Assembly (NCBI GenBank): GCA_904501735.1
Contig: CAJGBY010000002.1
Coordinates: 62,001-126,000, forward strand
From: an uncultured Muribaculaceae bacterium
GTDB taxonomy: Bacteria > Bacteroidota > Bacteroidia > Bacteroidales > Muribaculaceae
Direction: 5' to 3'
Length of the DNA stretch: 64,000 nucleotides
A program made the position numbers and the translations under genes. Below, in pieces: positions 25,769 to 35,499 of this stretch; the stretch's first letter is position 1; each line of letters opens with the position of its first letter. The notes under the pieces were generated by a model that was not told where the DNA came from, did no database searches, and worked only from the letters and a program-made list of their open reading frames with translations.

Positions 25769-26076
25769 AAAAGACCGGGAATTACAAAAACGTTATAAAT
25801 GAAACTGATAAAAATGGCAATAATCTAAGTAAAATATTGTCAATATTATTGTTTGTGATGGTGATAATTTACATGATATTGCCAATTAATGTTGGAGAAG
25901 GTGTTCTTGGTAGGGTAGAAGATTTCTTTTTCTTTATGGCTTCATTTGTAAATATGTATGCTTGTTGTATGAATAAAAATCAATTTAAGGCGATTGTTTT
26001 GCTTAAATTGATTTCATTGATATTATGCGTACTTGGTGCACTGGCTTTATTTGTTTTGATATTTATAGGATGTTGA
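25765..26076 (+). CDS. Small hypothetical membrane protein, 103 aa
   Basis: I do not recognise this protein. The ATG at 25765 overlaps the folK stop (ATGA). A longer start at a TTG (25744) is possible but needless. About three hydrophobic segments are visible (ILSILLFVMVIIYMILP, FFFFMASFVNMYACCM and IVLLKLISLILCVLGALALFVLIFIG) after a polar 20-residue N-terminus. Its coupling to folK suggests co-expression only. No function can be proposed. It is the last gene before the lpxD promoter, and no clear terminator follows. Confidence 0.6.
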   Translation: MKKTGNYKNVINETDKNGNNLSKILSILLFVMVIIYMILPINVGEGVLGRVEDFFFFMASFVNMYACCMNKNQFKAIVLLKLISLILCVLGALALFVLIFIGC

Positions 26077-26142
26077 AACTGCTGAATCGTAGGCAAAAAA
26101 TATGTTTTTTTAATCTTGAAAGTTAGAAAAAGAAAAGATAAG

Positions 26143-26173
26143 TTGTTAGACTCATGTATTTTTTGCATATTTG
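26143..26173 (+). promoter_or_regulatory. Candidate promoter of the lpxD operon
   Basis: TTG (26143-26145), a 20-bp spacer and CATATTTG (26166-26173, one mismatch to TAnnTTTG) lie 25 bases before the lpxD ATG. Confidence 0.45.
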
Positions 26174-26198
26174 CATAATATTGTAAACTGAAATTTAT

Positions 26199-27242
26199 AT
26201 GGAGATATCTGTTGCTCAAATAGCAGCGCTTGTTAATGGCGTTGTTGAAGGCGATTCGTCGGTAAAAATAAATAATTATTCTAAAATAGAAGAAGGAAAG
26301 GAAGGTTGTCTTACATTCTTGGCAAATCCTAAATATGAACAATATATTTACGAAACCGAAGCTTCAGTAGTGTTGGTAAGTAAAGATTTTGTACCATCAA
26401 AGCCGTTAAAAACAACTTTGTTGAGAGTTGACAATCCTTATGCAACAATTGCCCAACTTTTGAATATGGTGGGTGCTATGCAACAACAAAGAAAAGGTAT
26501 TGAGAACCCGGTATATGTTGCTGAAGGAGTTGCGTTGCCAGAAAATATTTATCTTGGTGCATTCTCTTACATCTCAAAAGGAGCTAAGATTGGTGAAAAT
26601 GTGAAGATCTATCCACAATGCTATATTGGTGATGATGTGGTCATTGGTGATAATGTAATCCTTTACCCAGGTGTTAAAGTTTACCATGGTTGTAAAATTG
26701 GCAATAATTGTATTCTTCATTCTGGCGTTGTAGTAGGTGGTGATGGATTTGGATTCGCACCTGAAAATGGCGCATACAAAAAGATTGCACAAATTGGTAA
26801 TGTTATCATAGAAGATGATGTTGAAATTGGTGCAAATACCACATTGGACCGTGCAACAATGGGATCGACTATTGTGAAGAAGGGTGCTAAATTGGATAAT
26901 CTTGTACAAATAGCTCACAATGTTGAAGTGGGTGAACATACTGTTATTGCAGCACAAGCAGGTATTGCAGGTTCAGCGAAAATTGGTAAACATAACAGTA
27001 TTGGAGGTCAATGCGGATTTGCCGGACATATTGTTGTGGGTGATAATAATCAATTTGGAGCTCAATCAGGTATTCCAAAGAGCGTGAGCGACAATAATAT
27101 TTTGATGGGTTATCCTGCAGTTAAACATGTGGATTTTGCTCGTCAAGTTGCAAATGTGAAGAATCTTAATAGAACTAATGCCGAAATTAGCGCATTAAAG
27201 AAAGAGATAGAAAATCTAAAGAAAATAATTGAAAATAAATAA
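26199..27242 (+). CDS. lpxD: UDP-3-O-acylglucosamine N-acyltransferase LpxD
   Basis: This 347-residue left-handed beta-helix acyltransferase adds the second 3-hydroxyacyl chain to UDP-3-O-acyl-glucosamine, the third step of lipid A synthesis in the cytosol. The N-terminal uridine-binding domain (1-95) has [21 protein letters not shown]. The hexapeptide repeats follow, with the catalytic His region [14 protein letters not shown] and [11 protein letters not shown] short C-terminal helix ([21 protein letters not shown]) forms the trimer coil. It heads the lpxD, lpxC-fabZ, lpxA operon, and the next ATG is seven bases after its stop. Confidence 0.97.
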   Translation: MEISVAQIAALVNGVVEGDSSVKINNYSKIEEGKEGCLTFLANPKYEQYIYETEASVVLVSKDFVPSKPLKTTLLRVDNPYATIAQLLNMVGAMQQQRKGIENPVYVAEGVALPENIYLGAFSYISKGAKIGENVKIYPQCYIGDDVVIGDNVILYPGVKVYHGCKIGNNCILHSGVVVGGDGFGFAPENGAYKKIAQIGNVIIEDDVEIGANTTLDRATMGSTIVKKGAKLDNLVQIAHNVEVGEHTVIAAQAGIAGSAKIGKHNSIGGQCGFAGHIVVGDNNQFGAQSGIPKSVSDNNILMGYPAVKHVDFARQVANVKNLNRTNAEISALKKEIENLKKIIENK

Positions 27243-27249
27243 TAGAAAT

Positions 27250-28632
27250 ATGAAACAACGAACTTTAAAAACGACATTTCAAGTAAGCGGTAAGGGTTTG
27301 CATACTGGTTTGCAAATTAATGCAACATTTAATCCTGCGCCAACTGGACATGGTTACAAGTTTAAAAGAGTTGATTTGCCTGACGCTCCAATTGTGGATG
27401 CTGTAGCAGAAAATGTAATCGAAACTCAACGCGGTACTGTAATTGCGAAAGGTGATGTAAAGATAAGCACTATCGAACATGCATTGGCTGCATTATATGC
27501 TGCGGGAATTGATAACTGTTTGATCGAACTTGATGCACCTGAAATGCCTATTCTTGATGGTAGCGCAATTGAATATGCTGAAAAGATCGAAGAAGTAGGT
27601 TACGAAGAACAAACTGAAGAAAAAGATTTCTATATAGTTAAGCAAAAAATGGAAGTTGTTGATGAAAACTCAGGAGCTTCTTTGATTGCTTTGCCAGATG
27701 ATGATTTTTCTATCGAAACAATGATTGAATTTAAGTCTCCAGTGCTTTCTAACCAATTTGCTATGCTTACAAGCATGGACAAGTTTAAGACAGAAATTGC
27801 TGCGAGCCGTACATTCGTGTTTGTGCGTGAAGTTGAACCATTGGTAAGCAATAATCTTATCAAGGGTGGTGACTTGGATAATGCAATTGTAATTTATGAC
27901 TCTCCAATGTCGCAAGAAACTATTGACAAACTTGCTGACTTGATGGGTGTGCCTCATAAGAATGTAAACGAACTTGGTTATATCAACAACAAGCCTCTTG
28001 TGTTTGATAACGAGCCAGCTCGTCATAAGTTGCTTGATGTGTTGGGTGATATTGCGTTGATTGGTCGTCCATTGAAGGGTAGAATCATTGCTGTTAAACC
28101 AGGTCACTCTTTGAATACGACATTTGCTAAGAAAGTAAGAAGAGAAATCAAGCGTCAAGATATTCAAGCACCAATCTATAATCCGAATGTTGCTCCTTTG
28201 ATGGACATCAACAAGATTAGAGAATTGTTGCCACACCGTTATCCATTCCTAATGGTTGATAAGGTTATCGAAAAGGACGAAAATCATATTGTAGGAGTGA
28301 AGAATGTATCGGTAAATGAACCATTCTTCCAAGGTCACTTCCCACAAGAACCAGTTATGCCAGGTGTTCTACAAGTGGAAGCAATGGCACAAGTTGGTGG
28401 TTTGTTGGTACTAAGCAATGTAGATGAACCAGAAAAGTATTCTACATACTTTATGAAGATTGACAATGTTAAGTTCCGTCAAAAAGTAGTTCCTGGTGAT
28501 ACTTTGGTATTCCATCTTTCATTGATGTCGGAAATTAGACGAGGATGTGCTGTGATGAAGGGTTATGCTTTCGTTGGCGAAAAGATCGTATCGGAAGCTG
28601 AATTTATGGCACAAATTGTAAAGAATAAATAA
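27250..28632 (+). CDS. lpxC-fabZ: Bifunctional LpxC deacetylase / FabZ dehydratase
   Basis: This 460-residue fusion combines two steps. Residues 1-310 are LpxC, the Zn-dependent UDP-3-O-acyl-GlcNAc deacetylase that commits to lipid A, with the zinc motif TIEHALAAL (His77) and KLLDVLGD. Residues about 317-460 are FabZ, the 3-hydroxyacyl-ACP dehydratase of fatty-acid synthesis, with HRYPFLMVD and the catalytic His363 in GHFPQEPVMPG. The fusion is characteristic of Bacteroidota and ties the branch point for 3-hydroxyacyl-ACP use together. I use the ATG at 27250; a longer start at 27229 would overlap lpxD and is not needed. Confidence 0.97.
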   Translation: MKQRTLKTTFQVSGKGLHTGLQINATFNPAPTGHGYKFKRVDLPDAPIVDAVAENVIETQRGTVIAKGDVKISTIEHALAALYAAGIDNCLIELDAPEMPILDGSAIEYAEKIEEVGYEEQTEEKDFYIVKQKMEVVDENSGASLIALPDDDFSIETMIEFKSPVLSNQFAMLTSMDKFKTEIAASRTFVFVREVEPLVSNNLIKGGDLDNAIVIYDSPMSQETIDKLADLMGVPHKNVNELGYINNKPLVFDNEPARHKLLDVLGDIALIGRPLKGRIIAVKPGHSLNTTFAKKVRREIKRQDIQAPIYNPNVAPLMDINKIRELLPHRYPFLMVDKVIEKDENHIVGVKNVSVNEPFFQGHFPQEPVMPGVLQVEAMAQVGGLLVLSNVDEPEKYSTYFMKIDNVKFRQKVVPGDTLVFHLSLMSEIRRGCAVMKGYAFVGEKIVSEAEFMAQIVKNK

Positions 28633-28655
28633 AAACATAATATAGAAGGATTTAT

Positions 28656-29426
28656 ATGAAACATCCATTGGCTTGTGTGCATCCTGAAGCAAAAATTGCT
28701 GAAAATGTTGAAATTGGTCCATTTGTAACAATTGATAAAAATGTTGAAATTGGCGAAGGTACAAAGATTGCCAGCAATGTTACAATTTTGGAAGGTGCAC
28801 GAATTGGTAAGAATTGTGTGATACATTCGGGTGCTGTTATTTCGGGCGTACCACAAGATCTTAAGTTTAAAGGTGAAGATTCTGTTGCAATTATTGGTGA
28901 TAACACAGTGATTCGTGAATGTGTAACTGTAAATAGAGGTACTGCATCAAAAGGAAAAACTGTTGTTGGTAATAACTGCTTGATTATGGCTTATTGCCAT
29001 GTGGCACATGATAGTGAATTGGGTAACAATGTAATTATGTCGAATGCAGTGCAAGTAGCAGGTGAAGTTACTATCAATGACTATTCAGTAATTGGTGGTG
29101 GTGCATTGATTCACCAATTTACTCATATTGGACAACATGTAATGGTTCAAGGTGGTTCGTTGGTAAATAAAGATATTCCTCCATTTGTTATGGCTGGCCG
29201 TCTTCCAGTATCTTATGCTGGTATTAACACAGTAGGTTTGCGTCGTAGAGGTTTCACAAATGAACAAATTGGTGAAATCCAAGAAATCTACCGATATCTA
29301 TATATGTCGGGTATGAACAACTCTGATGCATTGGCAAAAATCGAAGAAGAATTGCCTGCATGCAAGGAACGCGATGAAATTGTTAATTTTGTTCGTGGCT
29401 CTAAGCGCGGTGTCATAAGAGGTTAA
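28656..29426 (+). CDS. lpxA: UDP-N-acetylglucosamine acyltransferase LpxA
   Basis: This 256-residue beta-helix protein transfers a 3-hydroxyacyl chain to UDP-GlcNAc, the first step of lipid A synthesis. Hexapeptide repeats run from about 7 to 190. The catalytic His lies in NCLIMAYCHVAHDSELGNN (near residue 121). The C-terminal helical cap (about 190-256) contains RRRGFTNEQIGEIQEIYRYL. Length and motifs fit the family. It is the last gene of the lpx operon, ending at a strong terminator, and unlike in many Bacteroidota it is followed here by clpP rather than miaA. Confidence 0.97.
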   Translation: MKHPLACVHPEAKIAENVEIGPFVTIDKNVEIGEGTKIASNVTILEGARIGKNCVIHSGAVISGVPQDLKFKGEDSVAIIGDNTVIRECVTVNRGTASKGKTVVGNNCLIMAYCHVAHDSELGNNVIMSNAVQVAGEVTINDYSVIGGGALIHQFTHIGQHVMVQGGSLVNKDIPPFVMAGRLPVSYAGINTVGLRRRGFTNEQIGEIQEIYRYLYMSGMNNSDALAKIEEELPACKERDEIVNFVRGSKRGVIRG

Positions 29427-29454
29427 AATCTTATAATATAATAAATGTAATAGA

Positions 29455-29496
29455 TTAGGTGTTGGATTGAACTTAAATCCAGCACCTAATTGTATT
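29455..29496 (+). terminator. Terminator of the lpx operon
   Basis: TTAGGTGTTGGATT pairs with AATCCAGCACCTAA (14 bp, one G-U) around a 7-nt loop, followed by a T-rich tail. Confidence 0.85.
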
Positions 29497-29553
29497 TTAG
29501 GATTGTAAGTGTGAATTTATCGGGTAGATATTTTTATTTTAAATAAAAAATAG

Positions 29554-29561
29554 TAACTTTG
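29554..29561 (+). promoter_or_regulatory. Candidate -7 box for clpP-clpX
   Basis: TAACTTTG is a perfect TAnnTTTG, 43 bases before the clpP ATG. The -33 region is T-rich but lacks a clean TTTG. Confidence 0.55.
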
Positions 29562-29604
29562 GATAGAAAATCAAATTTGATATAATTAATAACAAAGAAA
29601 AGGT

Positions 29605-30291
29605 ATGAAAAACGATTTTAGAGATTATGCTGTAAAGCATAGAGGAATGAATGGGTTGGCTTTTGATCAATATGCAAATTATACCAGTCAGTTGATAACT
29701 GATAGCTATATATCTCCAACAATCATCGAAGAGCGTCAATTGAATGTTGCTCAAATGGATGTTTTCTCAAGATTGATGATGGACCGTATTATTTTCTTGG
29801 GTACACAAATCGATGATTATACAGCTAATGTAATACAAGCACAATTGCTATATTTGGATTCATCTGATCCAGGTAAAGATGTGTCTATCTATATTAATTC
29901 GCCTGGTGGTGTTGTGTATGCTGGTCTTGGTATTTATGATACAATGCAATACATTTCAAGCGATGTGTCAACAATCTGTACAGGCATGGCTGCTTCAATG
30001 GCTGCAGTGTTGCTTGTAGCTGGTGAAAAAGGTAAGCGTTTTGCTTTAAAGCATTCTCGCGTGATGATACATCAACCTCTTGGTGGTGCTCAAGGTCAAG
30101 CTTCTGATATTGAAATCACAGCTCGTGAGATTTTGAAGTTGAAGAATGAATTATATGAAATTATATCAGATCATTCAGGACAACCAATAGAAAAGGTAGC
30201 AGCAAATTCTGATCGTGATTATTGGATGACAGCTGTAGAAGCTGCTGAATATGGAATGATTGATAAAGTTCTTGAACGCACTAAAAAATAG
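29605..30291 (+). CDS. clpP: ATP-dependent Clp protease proteolytic subunit
   Basis: This 228-residue serine protease forms the double heptameric chamber of ClpXP. The catalytic Ser131 lies in GMAASMAAV and His156 in [13 protein letters not shown], 25 residues apart as in E. coli Ser97/His122. An Asp in the C-terminal third ([17 protein letters not shown]) completes the triad. The first 35 residues, extra relative to E. coli, would include a propeptide or N-terminal extension. It is followed after four bases by clpX. The tig gene often found upstream of clpP is absent here. Confidence 0.97.
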   Translation: MKNDFRDYAVKHRGMNGLAFDQYANYTSQLITDSYISPTIIEERQLNVAQMDVFSRLMMDRIIFLGTQIDDYTANVIQAQLLYLDSSDPGKDVSIYINSPGGVVYAGLGIYDTMQYISSDVSTICTGMAASMAAVLLVAGEKGKRFALKHSRVMIHQPLGGAQGQASDIEITAREILKLKNELYEIISDHSGQPIEKVAANSDRDYWMTAVEAAEYGMIDKVLERTKK

Positions 30292-30295
30292 TTAG

Positions 30296-31537
30296 ATGTC
30301 AAAGAAAAATAACGATATGCATTGCAGTTTCTGTGGAAGAAACGCATCGGAAGTTGATTTGTTAATGCCAGGCGCAGAAGGATGTATTTGTTCTGATTGC
30401 GCCGAACATGCAAATGAAATTGCAAATGAATATCTAAATAAGAATAAGAAAACTAAGTCGGCATACTTGGTGCTTGATGATGTGCCAAAACCTCAAGAAA
30501 TTATGGCATATCTTAATCAATATGTAATAGGTCAAGAAACGGCTAAGCGTTATCTATCGGTAGCTGTGTATAATCATTATAAACGATTGTCGCAGCAAAT
30601 GAATGATGATGTTGAAATAGAAAAGTCAAATATTATAATTGTAGGTCCTACAGGTACAGGAAAAACATTGTTGGCAAAATCGATTGCTAAATTATTGAAA
30701 GTGCCATTTACTATTGTTGATGCAACAGTGTTGACTGAGGCAGGTTATGTGGGCGAAGATATTGAAAGTTTGCTCACAAGATTGCTCCAAGCTTGCGATT
30801 ATGATGTGAAAGCTGCCGAAAAAGGTATCGTATTCATTGATGAAATAGATAAGATTGCGAGAAAAGGGGATAATCCTTCGATAACTCGAGATGTGAGTGG
30901 TGAAGGTGTGCAACAAGGTTTGTTGAAACTTCTTGAAGGATCTGTTGTAAATGTGCCACCTCAAGGTGGTAGAAAACACCCTGACCAAAAAATGATTCCG
31001 GTCGACACAAAGAATATTTTGTTTATTTGTGGTGGAGCATTTGAAGGTATTGAGCGTAAAATAGCATTGCGACTTAATCAACATGTAGTGGGGTATGGGA
31101 AAAATAGCCAACAACAAAAAGTTGATAGAGAACGATTGTTGCATTATGTAGCACCACAAGATTTAAAGTCATATGGCTTGATTCCTGAAATTATTGGTCG
31201 TTTGCCAATTTTGACAAACCTCGAACCATTGGATAGATCAGCACTGTTGAGAATTCTAACTGAGCCAAAGAATGCTATTGTGAAGCAATATAAAAAGATG
31301 TTTGCAATGGATGATGTGGAACTGTCGTTCAATGAGGATGCTTTGGAATATATTGTGGATAAGGCAATTGAATATCAACTTGGCGCTCGCGGTTTGCGCT
31401 CTATTGTTGAGTCAATAATGATTGATGCAATGTTTGAGCTACCATCTTCAGATGAAAAGTCATTTGTTGTGACAAAAGAATATGCTTCAGAGCAACTTTT
31501 GAAAGCAAACTTTGAAATGTCGAAAGAATTTAATTAA
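30296..31537 (+). CDS. clpX: ATP-dependent Clp protease ATPase subunit ClpX
   Basis: This 413-residue AAA+ unfoldase recognises substrates and feeds them to ClpP. The N-terminal zinc-binding domain is visible as CSFCGR followed by CSDC (about residues 8-36). Walker A is GPTGTGKT (about 117-124), Walker B is VFIDEIDKI, and the IGF-like loop and sensor-2 GARGLRSI are present. It starts four bases after clpP, so the two are coupled and stoichiometry is matched. Length and motifs are standard for the family. A distinct promoter for recQ lies in the following gap. Confidence 0.97.
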   Translation: MSKKNNDMHCSFCGRNASEVDLLMPGAEGCICSDCAEHANEIANEYLNKNKKTKSAYLVLDDVPKPQEIMAYLNQYVIGQETAKRYLSVAVYNHYKRLSQQMNDDVEIEKSNIIIVGPTGTGKTLLAKSIAKLLKVPFTIVDATVLTEAGYVGEDIESLLTRLLQACDYDVKAAEKGIVFIDEIDKIARKGDNPSITRDVSGEGVQQGLLKLLEGSVVNVPPQGGRKHPDQKMIPVDTKNILFICGGAFEGIERKIALRLNQHVVGYGKNSQQQKVDRERLLHYVAPQDLKSYGLIPEIIGRLPILTNLEPLDRSALLRILTEPKNAIVKQYKKMFAMDDVELSFNEDALEYIVDKAIEYQLGARGLRSIVESIMIDAMFELPSSDEKSFVVTKEYASEQLLKANFEMSKEFN

Positions 31538-31541
31538 TTTT

Positions 31542-31573
31542 TTTGTAGTGTTGAAGAATAATTGCTAAATTTG
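31542..31573 (+). promoter_or_regulatory. Promoter of recQ
   Basis: TTTG (31542-31545), a 20-bp spacer and TAAATTTG (31566-31573) fit the Bacteroidota consensus, 33 bases before the ATG. Confidence 0.7.
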
Positions 31574-31606
31574 TTATACCGTTGCTTTACCTAAAACTGA
31601 TTTGCT

Positions 31607-33793
31607 ATGATAAGTAAAAGTGAATTATTAGCTCAAGAACTAAAGAAAAACTTTGGTTTTGATTCGTTCAAAGGAAATCAAGAAGCCATTATGGTGAACC
31701 TTTTGAATGAGAATGATACATTTGTGCTAATGCCTACAGGAGGGGGTAAGTCACTTTGCTATCAATTGCCTTCACTTATTATGGAAGGTACTGCGATAGT
31801 AATTTCTCCACTTATAGCATTGATGAAAAATCAAGTTGATGCTATGAGAAATTTTAGCGAAAAGGATGGTATAGCACATTTCTTGAATTCTTCGTTAAAT
31901 CGTCAAGCAATTGATCAAGTTAAAGAAGATGTTGTATCGGGTGTAACAAAACTGCTATATGTAGCTCCAGAATCTTTAACTAAAGAAGAAAATATCGAAT
32001 TCTTAAAGACGATAAAAATATCTTTTTACGCAGTTGATGAAGCTCACTGTATTTCAGAGTGGGGTCATGACTTTAGACCTGAATATAGACGAATAAGACC
32101 AATCATCAACGAAATTGGTAATCGTCCTGTGATTGCATTGACTGCTACTGCTACTCCTAAGGTACAGCATGATATACAAAAGAATCTTGGTATGGTTGAT
32201 GCCAAGGTGTTTAAATCTTCATTTAATAGAGAAAACCTTTATTATGAAGTGCGACCTAAAACTTCGAGTGTTGATATTGATATCGTTAAGTATATTAAGT
32301 CGCAAGAAGGAAAGTCGGGTATCATTTATTGCTTGAGCCGTAAGACAGTTGAAGAACTGGCTGAAAAACTTGTGGTAAATGAGATAAAGGCATTGCCTTA
32401 TCATGCTGGTATGGATAGTGTAACTCGTTCAGAGAATCAAGATGCGTTCCTACACGAAGATGTGGATGTTATTGTGGCTACAATCGCATTCGGAATGGGT
32501 ATTGATAAGCCTGATGTTCGATATGTAATACATTATGATATTCCAAAGAGTCTTGAAGGATATTATCAGGAAACTGGTAGAGCAGGGCGCGATGGTGGCG
32601 AAGGACAATGTATCACATTCTACACTAATAAGGACTTGCTGAAACTTGAAAAGTTTATGCAAGGAAAACCTGTGGTAGAACAAGAAATCGGGAAACAGCT
32701 ATTGATGGAAACAGCTTCTTATGCTGAATCATCACTTTGTCGCAGAAAGATTCTATTGCACTATTTTGGTGAGGAATATCATGAAGAAAATTGTGGAAAC
32801 TGTGATAACTGCTTAAATCCTAAAAAACTCATTGAGGCTAATGATGAATTGTGTGCTGTGCTTGAAGCTATAATTGCGTTGAAGGAGAAATATAAAGCTG
32901 GATATGTGATTGATGTTTTGAGAGGTAAACTCACTAACGATATCAAACTATATAAGCACAATGAACTTGATGTATTTGGTTCGAAAGATGATTTTGACGA
33001 AAAACATCTAAATACAGTGATTAGACAAGCTGTTATTGCAGGCTATGTGTCGCGTGATATAGAGAATTATGGATTGTTGAAGATTACTGATGTAGGGCGT
33101 AAATTCTTAGAAAAACCTTCTTCATTCCAAATTGTCGAAGATAGAGATTATAGTGATACAGATGCAGCAAGTCAAATGCGAGGTGGAATGACAAGTGCTG
33201 TTGACCCTGCATTGTTTTCAATGCTTAAGGATTTAAGAAAGAAGGTTGCTAAGAAATTGAATTTGCCACCTTATGTAATATTCCAAGATCCTTCACTTGA
33301 AGCTATGGCAACCACTTATCCTATAACATTGGACGAATTGCAAAAAATTCCGGGTGTGGGTGCCGGTGGTAAAGCAAAGCGTTATGGTGAAGAGTTCTTA
33401 GACTTGATAAAGCGTCATGTTGAAGAAAACGAAATAGAGCGTCCAGAAGATTTGTGGATAAGAACAGTGCCTAATAAGAGTAAACCTCGTCTTGAAATTA
33501 TTCAAGGTATTGACCGACAAATTCCACTAGATGAGTTGGCACGTTCGAAATGTATGGAATTTAACGATTTGATTGATGAAATTGAGTCAATAGTTCGATC
33601 AGGTACTAAAATAAATATTGGCTATTACTTGAATCAGATAATGGATGAAGAAGATCAAGAAGAAGTAATGGATTATTTTAGCGAAACTGAAGATGATGAT
33701 TTTGATCAAGTTCTTGATGAATTCGGAAGTGTATATTCTGATGAAGAATTAAGATTATTGAAGATAAAATTCTTGTCCGAAATGGGTATTTGA
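31607..33793 (+). CDS. recQ: RecQ-family ATP-dependent DNA helicase
   Basis: This 728-residue 3'-5' helicase acts in recombination and fork repair. Helicase motifs are clear: MPTGGGKSLCYQLP (Walker A), VDEAHCISEWGHDFRPEY (DEAH plus the aromatic-rich loop), TATATPKV and QETGRAGRDG. The zinc-binding RecQ-Ct follows, with four Cys in CRRK and CGNCDNC (about 378-405), then the winged helix and an HRDC domain (about 540-610, PPYVIFQDPSLEAMATTYP). An acidic C-terminal stretch of about 120 residues beyond HRDC makes it longer than E. coli RecQ. A hairpin terminator follows. As I recall, the clpP-clpX-recQ order is common in Bacteroidales. Confidence 0.96.
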   Translation: MISKSELLAQELKKNFGFDSFKGNQEAIMVNLLNENDTFVLMPTGGGKSLCYQLPSLIMEGTAIVISPLIALMKNQVDAMRNFSEKDGIAHFLNSSLNRQAIDQVKEDVVSGVTKLLYVAPESLTKEENIEFLKTIKISFYAVDEAHCISEWGHDFRPEYRRIRPIINEIGNRPVIALTATATPKVQHDIQKNLGMVDAKVFKSSFNRENLYYEVRPKTSSVDIDIVKYIKSQEGKSGIIYCLSRKTVEELAEKLVVNEIKALPYHAGMDSVTRSENQDAFLHEDVDVIVATIAFGMGIDKPDVRYVIHYDIPKSLEGYYQETGRAGRDGGEGQCITFYTNKDLLKLEKFMQGKPVVEQEIGKQLLMETASYAESSLCRRKILLHYFGEEYHEENCGNCDNCLNPKKLIEANDELCAVLEAIIALKEKYKAGYVIDVLRGKLTNDIKLYKHNELDVFGSKDDFDEKHLNTVIRQAVIAGYVSRDIENYGLLKITDVGRKFLEKPSSFQIVEDRDYSDTDAASQMRGGMTSAVDPALFSMLKDLRKKVAKKLNLPPYVIFQDPSLEAMATTYPITLDELQKIPGVGAGGKAKRYGEEFLDLIKRHVEENEIERPEDLWIRTVPNKSKPRLEIIQGIDRQIPLDELARSKCMEFNDLIDEIESIVRSGTKINIGYYLNQIMDEEDQEEVMDYFSETEDDDFDQVLDEFGSVYSDEELRLLKIKFLSEMGI

Positions 33794-33799
33794 TTATAG

Positions 33800-33835
33800 A
33801 AGGTGGTACGATGTAAAAATTGTTCCACCTTTTTT
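33800..33835 (+). terminator. Terminator of recQ
   Basis: AAGGTGG pairs with CCACCTT (7 bp, 18-nt loop) and is followed by a T run, 6 bases after the recQ stop. Confidence 0.75.
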
Positions 33836-33875
33836 GTGTTTAATTACAAAAATCCATTATTGAATGTAGTTTCTG

Positions 33876-33907
33876 TTTGTTTATTTTGAAAAAAAAGTGT
33901 AATTTTG
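33876..33907 (+). promoter_or_regulatory. Promoter of guaB
   Basis: TTTG (33876-33879), a 20-bp spacer and TAATTTTG (33900-33907) fit the Bacteroidota consensus, 28 bases before the ATG. Confidence 0.7.
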
Positions 33908-33917
33908 CGTGTAATAA

Positions 33918-35408
<1,491 letters not shown>

Positions 35409-35426
35409 TACTTAAAATTATAAAAA

Positions 35427-35467
35427 AATAGCGGTGGATATAATTTTATATTATATCTGCCGTTATT
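35427..35467 (+). terminator. 18-bp hairpin between guaB and the isomerase gene
   Basis: AATAGCGGTGGATATAAT pairs throughout (three G-U) with 35450-35467 around a 5-nt loop, 18 bases after guaB. The downstream tail is T/A rather than a T run, so it may act as a terminator, attenuator or mRNA stabiliser. Confidence 0.6.
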
Positions 35468-35499
35468 ATATATATTACCAATTGATATTGAAACTTAAT

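Noticed and set aside
27670..28236. Antisense ORF of 188 aa within lpxC-fabZ
   Set aside because: Opposite well-conserved LpxC sequence, with no start context or domain. It is a shadow.
35434..35499. N-terminal extension of the parvulin gene
   Set aside because: The extra residues are Tyr/Ile-rich and encoded by the guaB hairpin. The ATG at 35500 gives a proper signal peptide.
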